This document shows positions 40,667 to 41,049 of a stretch of DNA of 41,049 nt, one piece after another. The notes beneath the pieces are model-generated. The model was not told the origin of the DNA. It did not search any database and worked only from the letters and a program-made list of their open reading frames with translations. The stretch spans positions 1 through 41,049 of the forward strand of contig CAITZM010000158.1 of NCBI GenBank assembly GCA_903896925.1, written 5' to 3'. Each line of letters opens with the position of its first letter. The stretch's first letter is position 1. This DNA comes from an uncultured Lentisphaerota bacterium (GTDB taxonomy: Bacteria; Verrucomicrobiota; Kiritimatiellia; CAIQIC01). A program made the position numbers and the translations under genes.

Positions 40667-40992
40667 AGGTTCGCCTCCGGCGGTTGCATGCGGCTACCTC
40701 TTCCAAGGCTTGGCTATTGCGCAAGCATGGGTGGAGTGCCTGGCGAGAAGCTGCGCGCCCGCTCCATGGTTGTTATGCGAAAAGAACGAGATGCTCCGCG
40801 CCTTCGCCAGCTGGGAGCGGCGGCATTCCTGCCGCTGCAGATGAGCCGTTGGGTGTAGCGCTGCACCCGGGTCTGCAGCCACGGCGCGACGGTGACACTA
40901 TGCGGGGCGGTGAGGACACCGCCCCGCATAGCTAGTGTAGTGTCTCTTATATAACTAGACACGCGACCGCTGGGCTGCTATGGTCATCGGCA
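40667..40992. other. Divergent intergenic region with hairpins and a possible IS end
   Basis: This 326-base region between the minus-strand GH32-like gene and a plus-strand gene holds: a degraded TTCCAAGGCTTGG palindrome (40701-40713), an AGCGGC/GCCGCT palindrome (40816-40836), a perfect 15-base stem hairpin CTATGCGGGGCGGTG-AGGA (40898-40931), and a short AT-rich stretch with GTGTCT/AGACAC arms (40940-40962). No gene is supported inside it. Confidence 0.65.
40898..40931. repeat. 34-base perfect hairpin
   Basis: Arms of 15 bases (CTATGCGGGGCGGTG and its complement) around AGGA. No T run follows on the plus strand (GCTAGTG does), so it may be a repeat or attenuator rather than a terminator. 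Confidence 0.75.
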
Positions 40993-41049
40993 TGACGACG
41001 AAAACACTTGAGAAGGCTCTGACTGCCGACGATTTAACCCAACTGGAGC
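40993..41049 (+). CDS. 5' end of a gene cut by the right window edge
   Basis: An ATG at 40993 opens a frame (MTTKTLEKALTADDLTQLE) that is still open at the last base. Nineteen residues are too few to assign a family. The nearby TGTCTCTTATA (40941-40951) resembles some IS4-type insertion-sequence ends, so a mobile-element gene is possible but unproven. No clear ribosome site is seen. Confidence 0.4.

Noticed and set aside
40941..40951. Sequencing-adapter (Tn5 mosaic end) contamination
   Set aside because: Only 11 bases match the mosaic end and the sequence then differs and continues into genomic DNA.
1..41049. tRNA or rRNA genes
   Set aside because: I saw no cloverleaf-like GTTCGA-type segments with matching acceptor stems and no conserved rRNA words, though I could not run a dedicated search.

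Overview
The window looks like a piece of a GC-rich chromosome from a polysaccharide-degrading member of the PVC group (Verrucomicrobiota, Kiritimatiellota or Lentisphaerota). This is inferred from three things: many secreted glycoside hydrolases without any SusC/SusD pair, Tat-exported hydrolase- and oxidoreductase-like proteins, and several families of short palindromic repeats between genes. I cannot assign a genus from sequence alone.

Positions 1-25660 form one long plus-strand carbohydrate cluster. In order it holds: the end of an unknown gene; a LamG plus TIM-barrel-like protein; two paralogous 333-residue proteins; a GH16 enzyme; a GH28-like beta-helix protein; a small jelly-roll (DUF1080-like) protein; a GH43-like beta-propeller; a truncated beta-helix gene; a GH127 beta-L-arabinofuranosidase; a Tat-exported hypothetical glycosidase; a GH95 enzyme; a uroporphyrinogen-decarboxylase-like methyltransferase; the rhamnose symporter RhaT; a small unknown protein; a GH95-like/DUF5703 protein; a double beta-helix (pectate-lyase-3/GH55-like) protein; and L-rhamnose mutarotase. 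Many junctions are four-base ATGA overlaps, so the run to about 19.8 kb probably behaves as an operon. Together these genes suggest breakdown of a rhamnose-containing, arabinose- and fucose- or galactose-decorated polysaccharide, with rhamnose imported by RhaT and its anomers interconverted by RhaM.

Positions 26062-30301 (plus strand) carry an ankyrin/HEAT-repeat protein, a SAM methyltransferase and a TauE/SafE permease. From 30333 to 40666 everything is on the minus strand: a LamG gene remnant, a Gfo/Idh/MocA oxidoreductase, an MBOAT/SGNH acylation pair with a likely terminator, a GH27 alpha-galactosidase with an NPCBM domain, a SUMF1-domain protein, a TolB-like propeller and a GH32-like protein. 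The right edge starts another plus-strand gene next to a long hairpin and a possible insertion-sequence end.

The most unusual signal is in the 5' ends of the secreted-protein genes. At least nine reading frames begin with almost the same signal peptide at the nucleotide level although the proteins behind it are mostly unrelated. Two copies are orphan leaders with no protein attached, and a related truncated leader ORF exists. All three overlap the next gene by ATGA. In addition, a palindrome of the type TTCCAA-N3-TTGGAA recurs just upstream of secreted-protein genes on both strands. I read this as a modular 5' cassette system (secretion leader, coupling ORF and palindrome) that is reused across a carbohydrate-degradation locus.
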